A DNA stretch of 64,000 nt from Diacronema lutheri (Eukaryota; Haptophyta; Pavlovophyceae; Pavlovales; Pavlovaceae): contig JAGTXO010000032.1 in assembly GCA_019448385.1 (NCBI GenBank), positions 1 to 64,000 of the forward strand, given 5' to 3'. Numbering within the stretch: the stretch's first letter is position 1; the number at the start of each line of letters is the position of its first letter. This document shows positions 32,476 through 47,266 of this stretch, piece by piece. The position numbers and the translations under genes are program-made. The notes below the pieces were generated by a model, which was given only the letters and a program-made list of their open reading frames with translations, did no database searches and had not been told where the DNA came from.

Positions 32476-32527
32476 GCGCGCGTCGTCGTCGTCACGCGCG
32501 CGCCCTTTCCTCCATGCTGCTCACGAA

Positions 32528-33262
32528 ATGATGATGGCGTTGTCGTGCGAGAGGAAACGGGGCGTCGTCTGCCTCCTCGCGCTCGTCGGGCGCACGGCGG
32601 CAATGGCGAACGCGCCGCCGCGGCGCGCGTGGGAATTTGGGCGCTTCCTCTCGACGGCGGCCGCGTTCAATTCGCCCACCGACGCGCTCGCTCGCGTCTT
32701 CCGCGCGCGCGCGCAGCCGAGGCGCCTCGCGCGCGGCCAGGTCGTGTGGTCGCCCGACGAGCCCAATGGGCTCGAGTTCGCGGTGCTCGACGACGTGGTG
32801 ATGGGCGGCTGCAGCAAGAGCGATGTTTACGTCGGGCGCGACGGCCTTCGCTGGCGCGGCGAGGTCACGACCGCGAACAATGGCGGCTTTGCCGGCTGCC
32901 GGACCAAGCCCATCGCGCCGCCTCTCAACCTTGCCGGCTGCGACGGCATCGTGCTGCGGCTGCGCGCGGACGGCTTTCGGTACAAGTGCATCGTGCGCGA
33001 CTCGGCGGACTGGAACGGCGTCGCGTGGACCGCGTCCTTCGACACGCCCAAGGGCGGCAGGGCGACCGACGTGCGCCTCCGCTTCGGCCAATTCGTGCCG
33101 ACGCTCTTCGCGAGGACCGTGCCCGCGTCGCCGCCGCTCCGCACGGACAGCGTCGTCGCGCTGCAGCTCTCGCTCTCCAAGTTTGAGTACGACGGCGGTT
33201 TGAACCCTACGTTTCGCGAGGGCGCGTTTGACCTGGTGCTCGAGGGTGTCCGGACATTCTGA
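32528..33262 (+). CDS. CIA30-domain protein (NDUFAF1/HCF173-like)
   Basis: 244 residues. The N-terminus has a hydrophobic stretch after basic residues (CERKRGVVCLLALVGRTAAM), a possible organelle-targeting leader. The rest is a CIA30 domain: LEFAVLDDVVMGGCSKS, GEVTTANNGGFAGCRTKP, GIVLRLRADGFRYKCIVRD, LRFGQFVPTLF, LQLSLSKFEYDGG. CIA30 proteins assist assembly of mitochondrial complex I, or in plastids help photosystem II expression; which applies is not decided by the sequence. The start is the first of three consecutive ATGs. It is divergent from ASNSD1 (52 bp) and convergent with the kinase (40 bp). Confidence 0.85.
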   Translation: MMMALSCERKRGVVCLLALVGRTAAMANAPPRRAWEFGRFLSTAAAFNSPTDALARVFRARAQPRRLARGQVVWSPDEPNGLEFAVLDDVVMGGCSKSDVYVGRDGLRWRGEVTTANNGGFAGCRTKPIAPPLNLAGCDGIVLRLRADGFRYKCIVRDSADWNGVAWTASFDTPKGGRATDVRLRFGQFVPTLFARTVPASPPLRTDSVVALQLSLSKFEYDGGLNPTFREGAFDLVLEGVRTF

Positions 33263-33302
33263 TTCATTCAGGACACGAGAGTCTTCACCGACACACAAGC
33301 AA

Positions 33303-35198
33303 TCAGGTTGACAAGGGCGTGACGGTGGCCGTGCGCATGGCGGCATCGGGCGCGCGCTTGGGCTTTGGGGCGAAAAGCGCGCCCAGGCAGCCACCCAACC
33401 GCTGCCGCTCGAGCGGGCGCAGCAGGTCCGGGTCGGCGCGCGCGGCGAGCGCAAAGCTGGAGAGCTGCGCGACCACCTCGCGCGGGCTCGGGCGCGCGTC
33501 GGGCGACTTGTCCCAGCACGCACGCGCGAGGTGCTGCAGCTCCGCCGGCCAGTGCGCCGGCAGCTGCGGCCGCAGCCCCTTGTGCGCGACCGCGTGCGCA
33601 ACCTGGTCCGGCAGCAGGAAGAGGCCAGCGTACGCGCGCCGGCGCGCGAGGACCTCGACCAAGATGATCCCGAAGGAGAAGACGTCGACCTTGCCCGAGT
33701 AGGGCATCTGCAGGTAGTTCTCCGGCGCCATGAAGAGCGCTGAGCCCGTCATGCCCGTCATCTCCTTCGGCGCGTACACCGCGCCGAGCACACGCGTCGC
33801 GCCGAGCATGATGCGCTGCTGGACGGTTTCGCGACGTTCGCGCCGCGCGTGCGGCGCACGCTCGCGCTCGACGGACGGCGCAGTGCTGCCGCGCCGGCCG
33901 CTGCCACTGCCGCCGACATCGTCGTCCGACGTGTCCACCTTGAGCCGGCCAAGCCCGCGCGGGTCCCAGGAGCCGCGTTTCGCAAAGCCACTGCGCGCCT
34001 TTCCCGCGCCATCGGCTGTGCCTTGGCGCGCGGCGGCGCGGCCGCCGCCGAGCGCGCTGCCGTCTTTGGCACCGCCAGGGCCATGCCGCCAGCCGTCGCC
34101 GCCGTTGACCGAGCAGGTGGTCACGGACTGTGAGCGCCGGAAGAGCGCGGCGTGCGTCGCGTGCGCGTCGGGCCTCGCAGCGGCGTCATCATCGCCGAGC
34201 TCCCTCACGATCCCCTCCTCCATGTCGACCTTGCACAGCCCAAAGTCGCCAATCTTGGCCGTGCCGTCCGCGCTCAGCATGATATTCTCGGGTTTTAAAT
34301 CGCGGTGCGCGAGCCGCGCGCCGGCCGCGTGGTGGTGGAGGTACTCGAGGCCGCGCGCGACGCCGAGCAGCCAGCCGAGCGCGGTGGTCGCGTCGTAGTC
34401 CGCCGCGATAATCCGCTCGCGCAGCGTGCCGCCGGGCATGTACTCGAGCACGAAATGCAGGCTCTTGCGGCCGTCCGGCAGAACGACCGCAGTGCTGCCG
34501 TAGCAGCCGACAACGTTCGGGTGGCGCAGCGTGCGTAGCAGCACGCCCTCGGACTGAAAGTTCGTCACCCACTTCTCGGGCACGGGCACCAGCTCGGGCT
34601 CCACCGACGAGTACGCGTTCACCACCATCGGCAGGTGCGTCTTCATCTTCTTGACCGCGACGAGGACGCCGCCCGCGCGCGGGCGCGGCGCGTCTGCAGG
34701 TGGGCGGCCGTGCGGGTCGGCGGCGGCGGGCGCGGCGGCGAGCGGCAAGAGGCCATCGCCCGTGTACTTGCACAAGTCGACGATCGCGAATGCACCCTCG
34801 CCCAGCCGGCGCACGAAGCTGAGCGAGCTCTCGTCGACGGTCGCGGCGAGCGCCATCTGCTTGAGCCGCGCCTGCACGCGCGCGTTGTAGTCGCCCGATG
34901 CTCCGGCGGGCACGTGCGCGCCGTACGCCGACGGGTGCTGCTCGCCCTCCTTCCATTGGAACCGCCGATCGAGCGCGTTGGGCGTGACGAGGCGCGCGAG
35001 CGCCTTGAGCTCGCCGCCGCGCGGCTGTGCGGCCTGCGCGGCCGCTTTTGCTGGCGATGTGATCGCGCGACTGCGGCTCAAGCCCGGCGCGTGCGTGGCG
35101 CGCGACCGGCCGTGCACCGATTCGCTGCTGTGCGCGCCAACCGCGCACTGCTGCCGCGCTTCGCCGGTGCGCTCGGCCGCGACGTCGGCGTGCCGCAT
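33303..35198 (-). CDS. Serine/threonine protein kinase with a large activation-segment insert
   Basis: 631 residues. Kinase motifs in order: GEGAFAIVDL (glycine loop, about residue 133), VAVKKMKTH (lysine), FVLEYMPGGTL, HRDLKPENIML (about 297), KIGDFGLCKVD (about 318), GSALFMAPENY (about 490), VDVFSFGIILVEVL and ACWDKSPDARPS. All catalytic residues are present, so it should be active. Between DFG and APE lie about 170 residues of Ser/Gly/Arg-rich sequence, far more than the usual 20-30. The ACW-(x)6-RPS ending suggests a tyrosine-kinase-like (TKL) group member; substrate unknown. The N-terminal 110 residues are basic and unrecognised. It shares a divergent upstream region with histone H4. Confidence 0.88.
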   Translation of the reverse strand: MRHADVAAERTGEARQQCAVGAHSSESVHGRSRATHAPGLSRSRAITSPAKAAAQAAQPRGGELKALARLVTPNALDRRFQWKEGEQHPSAYGAHVPAGASGDYNARVQARLKQMALAATVDESSLSFVRRLGEGAFAIVDLCKYTGDGLLPLAAAPAAADPHGRPPADAPRPRAGGVLVAVKKMKTHLPMVVNAYSSVEPELVPVPEKWVTNFQSEGVLLRTLRHPNVVGCYGSTAVVLPDGRKSLHFVLEYMPGGTLRERIIAADYDATTALGWLLGVARGLEYLHHHAAGARLAHRDLKPENIMLSADGTAKIGDFGLCKVDMEEGIVRELGDDDAAARPDAHATHAALFRRSQSVTTCSVNGGDGWRHGPGGAKDGSALGGGRAAARQGTADGAGKARSGFAKRGSWDPRGLGRLKVDTSDDDVGGSGSGRRGSTAPSVERERAPHARRERRETVQQRIMLGATRVLGAVYAPKEMTGMTGSALFMAPENYLQMPYSGKVDVFSFGIILVEVLARRRAYAGLFLLPDQVAHAVAHKGLRPQLPAHWPAELQHLARACWDKSPDARPSPREVVAQLSSFALAARADPDLLRPLERQRLGGCLGALFAPKPKRAPDAAMRTATVTPLST

Positions 35199-39928
<4,730 letters not shown>

Positions 39929-40050
39929 TGGGGGACGACTCACAGCTCCTCCGGCCTCCGCCTCCCCCCCACGCCCCCACCCCAGTCTTTCGTCCTGCGC
40001 GCACGCGGACGACCAATCAACACACTTGGTCTCCTCGTGGCGCAAGATGC

Positions 40051-40530
40051 TCAGTGGCAGTGGCCCGCGCCGGAAATCGCCACGCTGTTGCACGGCTCGA
40101 CGCCGCCGTCGCTCTCGGCGAACGCCTCGACGAGAGGGACCGGTTGGCCGAACGTCTGCATGAACGCGTTGCCGCCCGAGAACACGTCACCGTCCACAAA
40201 GATTGGCATGTACGTCTTCTCCTCGAGCTCGTGCTCCTGGGCGTAATCCACGTCGTACCGCACGCCGATCGACAAGCCCGAGCCCTTGTTGCCCCCTGCA
40301 AGCGCCGGCGCGCACGCGGCGAGCGCCGGCCACGCGGGCGCGCACGCGCGGCGGGGCGGCCGAGCGTCGCGTGGCTAAGAGGCGGGCGCGAGGGGCGCGC
40401 CACGCACGGCGTGACGGTGGCACGCACAGATGTAGTATGTGTCCGTCATCTTCGAGTCATCCGGCGACTCGGACAGGTATGGCGACCCGCCCGTCGACTT
40501 CTCCAACGTGCGCAGCAGGCCGTTTGACAT
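40051..40530 (-). CDS. Unidentified 115-residue protein, two exons
   Basis: Exons 40428-40530 and 40051-40295, with a 132-base intron (GTGCGTGCC...GCTTGCAG, phase 1). Spliced, it starts MSNGLLRTLEKSTGGS, crosses the junction as TDTYYI-W-GNKGSGLSI, and continues VRYDVDYAQEHELEEKTYMP, DGDVFSGGNAFMQTFG, ending SVAISGAGHCH. Neither exon alone makes a convincing protein, but the splice gives a low-Arg, well-mixed sequence, so I regard it as real. There are 77 bp between its start and that of the divergent GTPase gene. No family recognised; soluble, slightly acidic, no signal peptide. Confidence 0.7.
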
Positions 40531-40607
40531 TTTGCGGCGGCTGGGTCAAAGGTCCAATTTTAAATTCTGGGATCCATGGCCATTGCTAGGGGATTTGAAC
40601 TCCAGGA

Positions 40608-41439
40608 ATGGCGGAGGTGACACTTTCGGCGGCGCCGACCGGGGACGGGCAGGAGCGGCCGTCACGGCTGATGCGCAACCCGCGCACGTGGCTCGCCATC
40701 GTGCAGATCATGCTCCACAAGCTCTGCTGCTGGTGGACGCTTGCAAAGCCGGTCGAGTGGCGCACGGCGCGCGTCGCGTGCCTCGGCCTTGACGGTGCGC
40801 CATCGCGCGCGCGCCGGTGCGCGCGGCGCGCCTGCACGCAGCTCGAGTATGTGCGCGCTGATTGCGATCCGCGCGCGGCGCGCAAGCGCGCGTCCTTGCG
40901 TGCCCCGGCTGGGCGCAGGCGCGGGCAAGACGAGCGTCGCGAGCTGCGTCGAGGGCGTGAAACCGTCCGTGCAGCACGAGCCAACGTCGGGCTTCAACTG
41001 CCGGAACGCGCGCGTCGCACCGCACTGGCAGCTCGACCTATGGGACCTCGGCGGCTCCGCGCTCATCCGTCAGTATTGGAGCCGCTATCTCACCGCAGAC
41101 ACGAAGATCCTCCTCTTCGTTGTCGACGCCGCCGACCGCGCGCGCTTTGCCGAGGCGCGCGCGGCGCTCGACGGCGCGCTCGCCGCGACGGACGAGCTGC
41201 CCGCGCTGCTCGTCCTCGCCAACAAGCAGGACTTGCCCGGTGCCGCCACCACCGCTGAGGTTTCCGACGCGCTCGGCATCGCAGCGGGCGCGAGCGCGAC
41301 GCGCGCCGCCGTGCTCCCGATCTCGTGCGCGCGCGCGGCGGCGGCCGGCGCGGATGCGCAGTCCGCGTCCGGGCTAAGCGACGTACTCGCGTGGGTCTCG
41401 AGCGCGCTCCAATCTATCTCGCATGTGGACGATGAATAG
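40608..41439 (+). CDS. ARF-like small GTPase
   Basis: Exons 40608-40794 and 40919-41439 (124-base intron GTGCGCC...GGGCGCAG, phase 1) give 235 residues. The intron splits the P-loop: after splicing it reads GLDGAGKTS (about 60-68). Then WDLGG (104-108), LLFVVDAAD, ANKQDLPGA (about 163-171) and the ISCARA guanine-base motif. Arf/Arl proteins recruit effectors such as golgins to membranes. The usual Gln after WDLGG is replaced by Ser, which would be expected to alter GTP hydrolysis. The N-terminus is longer than in ARF and has a hydrophobic stretch (TWLAIVQIMLHKLCCWW, 27-43) in place of a myristoylation site. The subfamily is undecided. Its stop is 1 bp from the convergent RTF1 stop. Confidence 0.88.
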
Positions 41440-41440
41440 G

Positions 41441-43821
41441 TCACGCGGCCGCGCCGTTGCGCCGCTTAAAGTAGTTGTGCAGAGACATGCGCATCGTCGC
41501 GGCGCTTACCGGCTGGTGCGCGACGCTCAGCCACGCGGCATAGCTGCGAACCGCGGCCTCGCTCAGCTTGGCGTGGACAGCCGCCGCCGCGCCCTGCTTG
41601 CCGCCCGCGCCCGCGCTCTTGGCGTCGATGAGCTCGATCTCGAGCGCTGGCATATGCGCAGCGACGATCGCAGGTAGAGCGTCGGCGCCGGCGCCATCGG
41701 AGGCGAGGGCGCTGCGCGCGCGCGCCGCGTCGACGCTCAAGTCGTCGCCCGTGTGCTGCCGCATCAGCTGCGCAAACGATGGCGTCGTCGGCTCAGTGCC
41801 ACGGCCGGCGGTCGCGCCGCTGTCGTGCGGCGCCGCCGCGTTCGCGTCGATGGTGAGCGCGCCGGCGCGCCCGGCGGCGGGCGGCGCGGCCGTGGCGCCG
41901 GCCCCGCCGGTCCCGGCGGCGACGGCGGTGGCAGCGGCAACGCCAGCGGCGGCGGCGGTGGGGTCCGCATCGCCCGGTTTCTTGTTTGGTGCGCTCATGT
42001 GCCAATACATGGTTGGGCGCGTCTCGCGCCTTGCGAACGGGTTGTTGACGTCCTCCTCCTCCTCCTCGCGCCGCGCGGCGACCGTGTCCGCGCCCGCGCG
42101 CTCCATCTTGCGGTTGCGCTGATTGATCGCGCTAATTGAATTTGCGAGCGTCGAGGGTGGAGCCGCGGCGGTCTCGAGCGCGCGCCTGTTCTCGTCCGCG
42201 AGCGCCTCGAGGTCGGCGAGCAGGCCGTCGATCCGCGCGAGCTCTGCCACGCTCTCCTCGCCGCCATGCTCGAGGGCGGCCTCGCGCAGCGCAAGCAGCT
42301 CGGCCTTGCGCAGCGCGCCGCGTCCGATCACCTTCTTCTCCTGAAGGTTCTTCTGCACCATGCTCGCGATGTCCTGCGGCAGGGCGCGGCGGGCAGGGCG
42401 CGGCGCGCGCGTCACGACGGAGAACAACACGCGCGCGTCGGTGGCCGCGCCGCGACGGCGCGCCGCGCAGCCGGCCGGCGTGCGCTCGCCAGCCCGGCCC
42501 GGCCCGGCCCGGCCCGGCCCGGCCGGCCGCGCGCGCAGCACACCTGCTCGGTGTAGACGTGCTGCTTAGCATGGAGCAGCTGCGCGACCTTGGCCTCCAC
42601 CTGCCGGCGTGAGCGCCTGGGCAGCAGCTTGTCCTCCATCGCGCGCTTGTACCGGCGGAGCTCGTCGGGCGTGAAGTTAGCGTTCGAGACGAAGGAGATT
42701 TGGAAGGGCCGGCGGACGCCGGCAATCTCGAGGAGCAGCTTTTTGGTGGTGCGCGCGGGCTTGGGCCCGCCAATGAGCTCGTACGGTGCCGAGCTCGTCG
42801 TCACATCGACCACCTCCGCCACGCGGTACACGGGCTCGCCACCGTGCGAGCCGATTGACACACGCACAAAGCAGCCGACGACAGCCTGTTCAAAAAACGG
42901 CTCCTCGACCCACGCGGCGAGGCGCGCGCGCGTGAGGCGGATGCGCTCGAGCTGCTCGGGCGGCGCCGGCTCGTCATCGCCGTCCAGCACTCCCGTCTCA
43001 TCGGTGCGCACCCGGCGGCCCGCGCCGGCGCGCTCGTGCGCGCGCGCCCGGTCGGCATCGTCATTTTCGCGTGCGCGCTCACCCACCCCATCGTCGTCCT
43101 CCTCGTCGGCGTCGGCGTCGGCGGCGGTGGTGGGCGCGCGCGCAAGCTCATCGTCCTCAAGCTCGCCTTCCTCCATCGACGATGCTTTGCGCCCCGGCCG
43201 CCGCCCCTTTTGCGCCGGCAGCTTTTCAGCGGCCGCCGCCTCCGCACGCTTCTCACGCGCCTCGCGCATCTCGGCGAGCAGCTGCTGGCGCGCGTCGAGC
43301 GGCCGCTCGGCAGGCGGCTCATTGGCGGGCTCGACGGGCGCCGCGAGCGATGCCGCCTCCGCTGCCTCCGCCGCCTCCGCCGCGCGCGCGCCGCGCGCCG
43401 TGCCGCGCGCCTTCTTGCTCGCGGCGCCCGCAGCAAGCCGCTGCTGCCGGCGCTTCTCGGCCGCAATCTCGCGCCGGCGCTCCCACTGGTCGAGGCTGCG
43501 CTGGCGTATGTCCATGCGCTCTGAAAGCTCCATCTCGCGATCAAGCTCTGACAGCGCCTGCATCCGGTTGTAGTCGTCCGCATCCTTGTACAGGCCCGGG
43601 TCGCCGGGCACGGCAAAGACGTACTCATCGCGGAACTCGTCGTCGTCGTCGTCATCGTCGTCCTCGTCGTCGACGGGCGCGTCGGCGGCGAGGCTGCGCG
43701 GCCGCTTGCCCGACGCAGCGACGCGCTGCGCAGCCAGCCGCTTCTGCTGCTGCTCCTCAAAGTTCTCGTCCCCGTCCTCGTCCTCCGCCTCGATCGTGCG
43801 GGGCGCGCGCGCCTTGGACAT
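41441..43821 (-). CDS. RTF1: RNA polymerase-associated protein RTF1 (Plus3 domain)
   Basis: Exons 42544-43821 and 41441-42373 (170-base intron GTGTGC...GCCGCAG, phase 0, rich in CCGGG repeats); 736 residues. Acidic N-terminus with a DDEDDDDDDD run, KDADDYNRMQALSELDREME and DIRQRSLDQWERRRE, all typical of RTF1. The Plus3 domain spans about 290-420 (ERIRLTRARLAAWVEEPFFE, VGCFVRVSIG, YRVAEVVDV, FQISFVSNANFTPDELRRY). The second exon gives a coiled coil (NLQEKKVIGRG, INQRNRKMERA) and an NPFARRETRP motif. It links the Paf1 complex to elongating RNA polymerase II and promotes H2B ubiquitination. The C-terminal 200 residues are Ala/Thr-rich with a HAKLSEAAVRSYAAW-type helix. Confidence 0.93.
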
Positions 43822-43927
43822 GGCGCCCGGGGGCCTGTCGGGCGTGAGCCCGAGACGGCTTTATACTTAAAGTGTATCGGACTCAAGCACTTGCCAGTCA
43901 TCAGCGGTGAATCGATTGACTCGCAGA

Positions 43928-45343
43928 TCACCCCCTCGTGGTGCTACGGTCGAGGCGCGGCGCGGGCGGCGCATGCCAGACGCTGCCGCCGCCGCCCTCC
44001 GACTCGCGGTCCAAGAACTGACCCCACCGCTCGCCGAGCGACTCGCGTGGATCAAGCAGCGCGTCCGCCGTCCCTACGAGGCCGACACGGATGCGGTCCT
44101 CGGCGGTGAAGTCCCACCATGCCGCCATCATCTCGAGCAGCTCGCGCCGCCGCGCGCCCGCGCCCTGCGCCGACAGCCCACCGCGCGCCGCTGCGCTCTC
44201 GACAAAGTTGACAACCCACGAGCGTGCCACTTGTCGATCGACCGCATTTGCCAGACGCGCCTCCGCCTCACGCAGCCGACCAGCGAGCTCGTCGGCCTCA
44301 GCGACGTGGAGGTGAAGCGCGCCGCTCAGCCGTGCAAGCTGCCCCTCCGCGCCGCGCGCCACCGCGCGCACCCCCTCCAAATCCGCCTCGAGCGCCCGCA
44401 CGCGCGCGAGCGCGTCCGCGCGCTCAAGCCGCGCGCGCGCGAGCTCGGGCTCGTGCTCGTCGGCGAGCGCGCGGGCGCGCGCCTTGAGCTCGGCCACCTC
44501 GCTCTGCGCGAGTTCGGCGCGCGCGCGCCACGTCACCGCGTCGCCCTGCGCGGCCGACGACGCGAGCTCGTCGAGCATCAGATCCCGCTCGCGTAGCGCG
44601 GCCTGCTGCGCGAGCGCGCGCGCGCGCAGCGCGACGACCTCGTCGCGCAGCGCGTCGGCGCTCGCGCCCTCGCGGCGCGCGGCGTCGGCCTCCCGCTGCG
44701 CCGCCTCGATGCGCAGCCGGTCGTGCAGCGCCGCCCACGACGCCTCGCGCGCGCTCAGCCCCCGTCGTATTTCGCGCTCGAGGTCAAGTTCAAATTCGAG
44801 CGCTCCGATCTCGGTGGTGAGCGCCGTCTCGGCGGCGAACTGCGCGCCGCTCCACTCGGTGAGAAGCGCGCGCTGCGCGCGGCGCACCGCCGCTTCGACC
44901 GCCGACGCCTCGCTCAGCGAGACCTCGTCTGCGCCCGCGCTCGCACCGTGGGCGACGGCCGGCGCGTCGCCGCCGCCCGCGTCAGGCGGCGGTGATGCAA
45001 CGCGCTCGTCGACGTGCGGAGCATCGGCGGCCGCGTCGGGTGGGACTGTTGAGCGCTTTATCGGGCTCGGCGCTCGCGGCCACGCGGCGTCCGCCGTCGC
45101 GTCCGCACCTGCGCCCGCGCGCGCACCGACAGCCGCGCGCGCCGCGTCAAAGCCTCGTCTGCCGTCAACGCCGTAGCGGCCCACCGGCTCGTCGCCGTCG
45201 GAGGGCTCGTCGGTGTCACTACCATTGTCCTCGTCATCGTCGGCAAGGTCCTGCAGCGCGTTGAGCACGCGATCCGCCGCGCGCTGCGCTCCCCGGTCGA
45301 GCAGGCCAAGGACGCCGCGCCCGATCGACAGCCGTTCCGCCAT
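43928..45343 (-). CDS. Golgin-like coiled-coil protein with GRAB-type domain
   Basis: 471 residues from the ATG at 45343. An acidic/low-complexity first 140 residues is followed by a long coiled coil (about 150-365). Then comes RQVARSWVVNFVE...RRRELLEMMAAWWDFTAEDR IRVGL (about 370-424, split here), which matches the GRAB domain of GMAP-210/Rud3-type golgins in its pattern of hydrophobics and terminal GL. GRAB domains bind Arf1-class GTPases at the cis-Golgi. An ARF-like GTPase gene lies 2.5 kb away, separated by RTF1; the neighbourhood may be coincidence. Only 31 bp separate its start codon from that of the divergent CSK-like kinase. Confidence 0.65.
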   Translation of the reverse strand: MAERLSIGRGVLGLLDRGAQRAADRVLNALQDLADDDEDNGSDTDEPSDGDEPVGRYGVDGRRGFDAARAAVGARAGAGADATADAAWPRAPSPIKRSTVPPDAAADAPHVDERVASPPPDAGGGDAPAVAHGASAGADEVSLSEASAVEAAVRRAQRALLTEWSGAQFAAETALTTEIGALEFELDLEREIRRGLSAREASWAALHDRLRIEAAQREADAARREGASADALRDEVVALRARALAQQAALRERDLMLDELASSAAQGDAVTWRARAELAQSEVAELKARARALADEHEPELARARLERADALARVRALEADLEGVRAVARGAEGQLARLSGALHLHVAEADELAGRLREAEARLANAVDRQVARSWVVNFVESAAARGGLSAQGAGARRRELLEMMAAWWDFTAEDRIRVGLVGTADALLDPRESLGERWGQFLDRESEGGGGSVWHAPPAPRLDRSTTRG

Positions 45344-45374
45344 TGTTTGGTTTGGCGCGCCCAACCGAACGGCG

Positions 45375-46106
45375 ATGGCTGGAGGAGGGAGCGCGATCGC
45401 GCTCGTCGTGTGGGCGCTCGCGCTCAGCTACCAGCCGACGGCGCCGTCGCACGCGGCGGCATCGCGCGTGCGGCGCGGCGCATGCGCTACTCGCACCGCG
45501 CCCACGTGCCATGCGGAGGAGCGATGGGCGTCGCGCCCGCTCATCGCGATCTCGGCCGAGTACGCGCAGCTCTGCCAGGCGCAGTTTGAGATCCTCTCCG
45601 CGACGGTCGGTGCGGCGCGGTGCGCCGTCTACTTCCGCCGGGAGCATCCGTTATCGGGCGCGCTCGAGTTCGTGCCCGTTGCTGTCTACCCACAGGCGCA
45701 GAGCGTCTGGGTCGTCGGCCAGAATGGCGACCTGCCGACCGCGGGCCTGCCCGAACTGCCCGGATACACCGCCGCGCCGACGCTCATTCCGGACTACCCC
45801 TTCGTGCGCAAGGTGCGCGGCGGGTGCGGCGGGCGCCGCCCGTCCGTGTGCAACCGCCGACCGCGCGCGCTCGTCCAGCGCTAGCGCGTGCGGCCAATGC
45901 GCCCGCTGCCGTCGCCTCCTCACCCCACCCTCCCAGGCCGCCAGCGAGCACGATGGCGGCGGTTGCGGCCTGCTGCTGCCCGATGGCGGCCTCACCTTCC
46001 CGCTCCAAGTGAGCGGCGTCATTGTCGGCGTGCTCACTATTTGGACCCACCACACTGATCGAGCCGCGCCACCCGCAGCCGCCACTCGCAAGGGCGCGGA
46101 CGCGGA

Positions 46107-46140
<34 letters not shown>

Positions 46141-47234
46141 CCGCAGCGCGCGCGCCGTCTCTCGGCCGCTCAGTGCGAGTGCGCAATGGCGGTGGCGCGT
46201 TCGCTCGCGCTCTCGACAATGCTCGATCAGCGTTTGCTTTGGTCGGGTGTCGCGCACGAGCGCGGCACGGAGGACGCCTTGCTCGCCCAGGTGCTGCTGC
46301 TGCTGCCACCCCCCCCCCCCCCCCCCCCCACCCCCCCCCCCCCCCCGCCCGCCCGCCCCCAACACCCCCAATCCCCACCCACCTCAACCGCACCTTCCGC
46401 AGTTGGCGTCGCCTGGCCTGTGTCCCCGTCCCCCGCTTCCCTGCCACCACGGCCTCCGCCGCAGCGCCACGCGCGCCAATCCGCGCACGCGCATCAAACG
46501 CGACCGCCGCCGCGCCCGGCGCGCGCGGGGTGGCCGGCCCTTTGCCCGTCACACCCTCCCTCCGCCTCCGGCGCGCGCTCGCGCGCGCGCGCGTGCGCGC
46601 GCCCGCCCGCCCCCGTCTGCCGCGCGCGCGCTGAGCGCCCCCCGCCCCCCTCCCACCCACCCCCTCCCCTTTTCCCGCCAAAATCGACGCCGTCGGCGCA
46701 GGTGGGCGTGTCGCTGCGCGCGTCGGTGCACCAGCTCGGCTCGCCGCTCTCGGCACTGCGCCTCTTTTCAAAGCTCATCCTGCGCCGCCTCGCCTCCGAC
46801 GACTCGGCGACGCGCCAGCTCGTGCGCGAAGTTGTGACGCAAGCCGCGCGCGCCCAAGATTTAATTGGGCCGCTGCAAGCCCTCGCCAGCCAACTGCCTC
46901 CTCCGCAGGCGCGCGAGCTGAGCAGCGCGGGCGATGGCGGCGGCGGTGGCGTCGGCGGGCTCGCGCAGTACGGCACGCGCGCGGCCCTTCCCGCGCTGCT
47001 CGGCCACCGCGCGCTTCTTTGGGTTCCGGACGCCGTCCGTCCGCTCGCGCATTCATTCGCTCAGCTCGCTGACGAAACGGGCGTGCGCTTTGAAATGCGG
47101 CTGGCGGGTGAGACGCCGCCGGTGCTCGCGTCGCAGCGCGAGGTGCGCGAGGGCGTTTCCAACCTGCTCGACAACGCCTTGCGCTACGGCACCGGACTCG
47201 TTGCCCTGTCGGTCGATGCGGTGGACGCGGCGGG

Positions 47235-47266
<32 letters not shown>

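Noticed and set aside
40580-40605. Possible tRNA T-arm (GTTCAAATCC on the minus strand)
   Set aside because: The flanking bases do not form a five-base T-stem and no acceptor, D- or anticodon arm is present.
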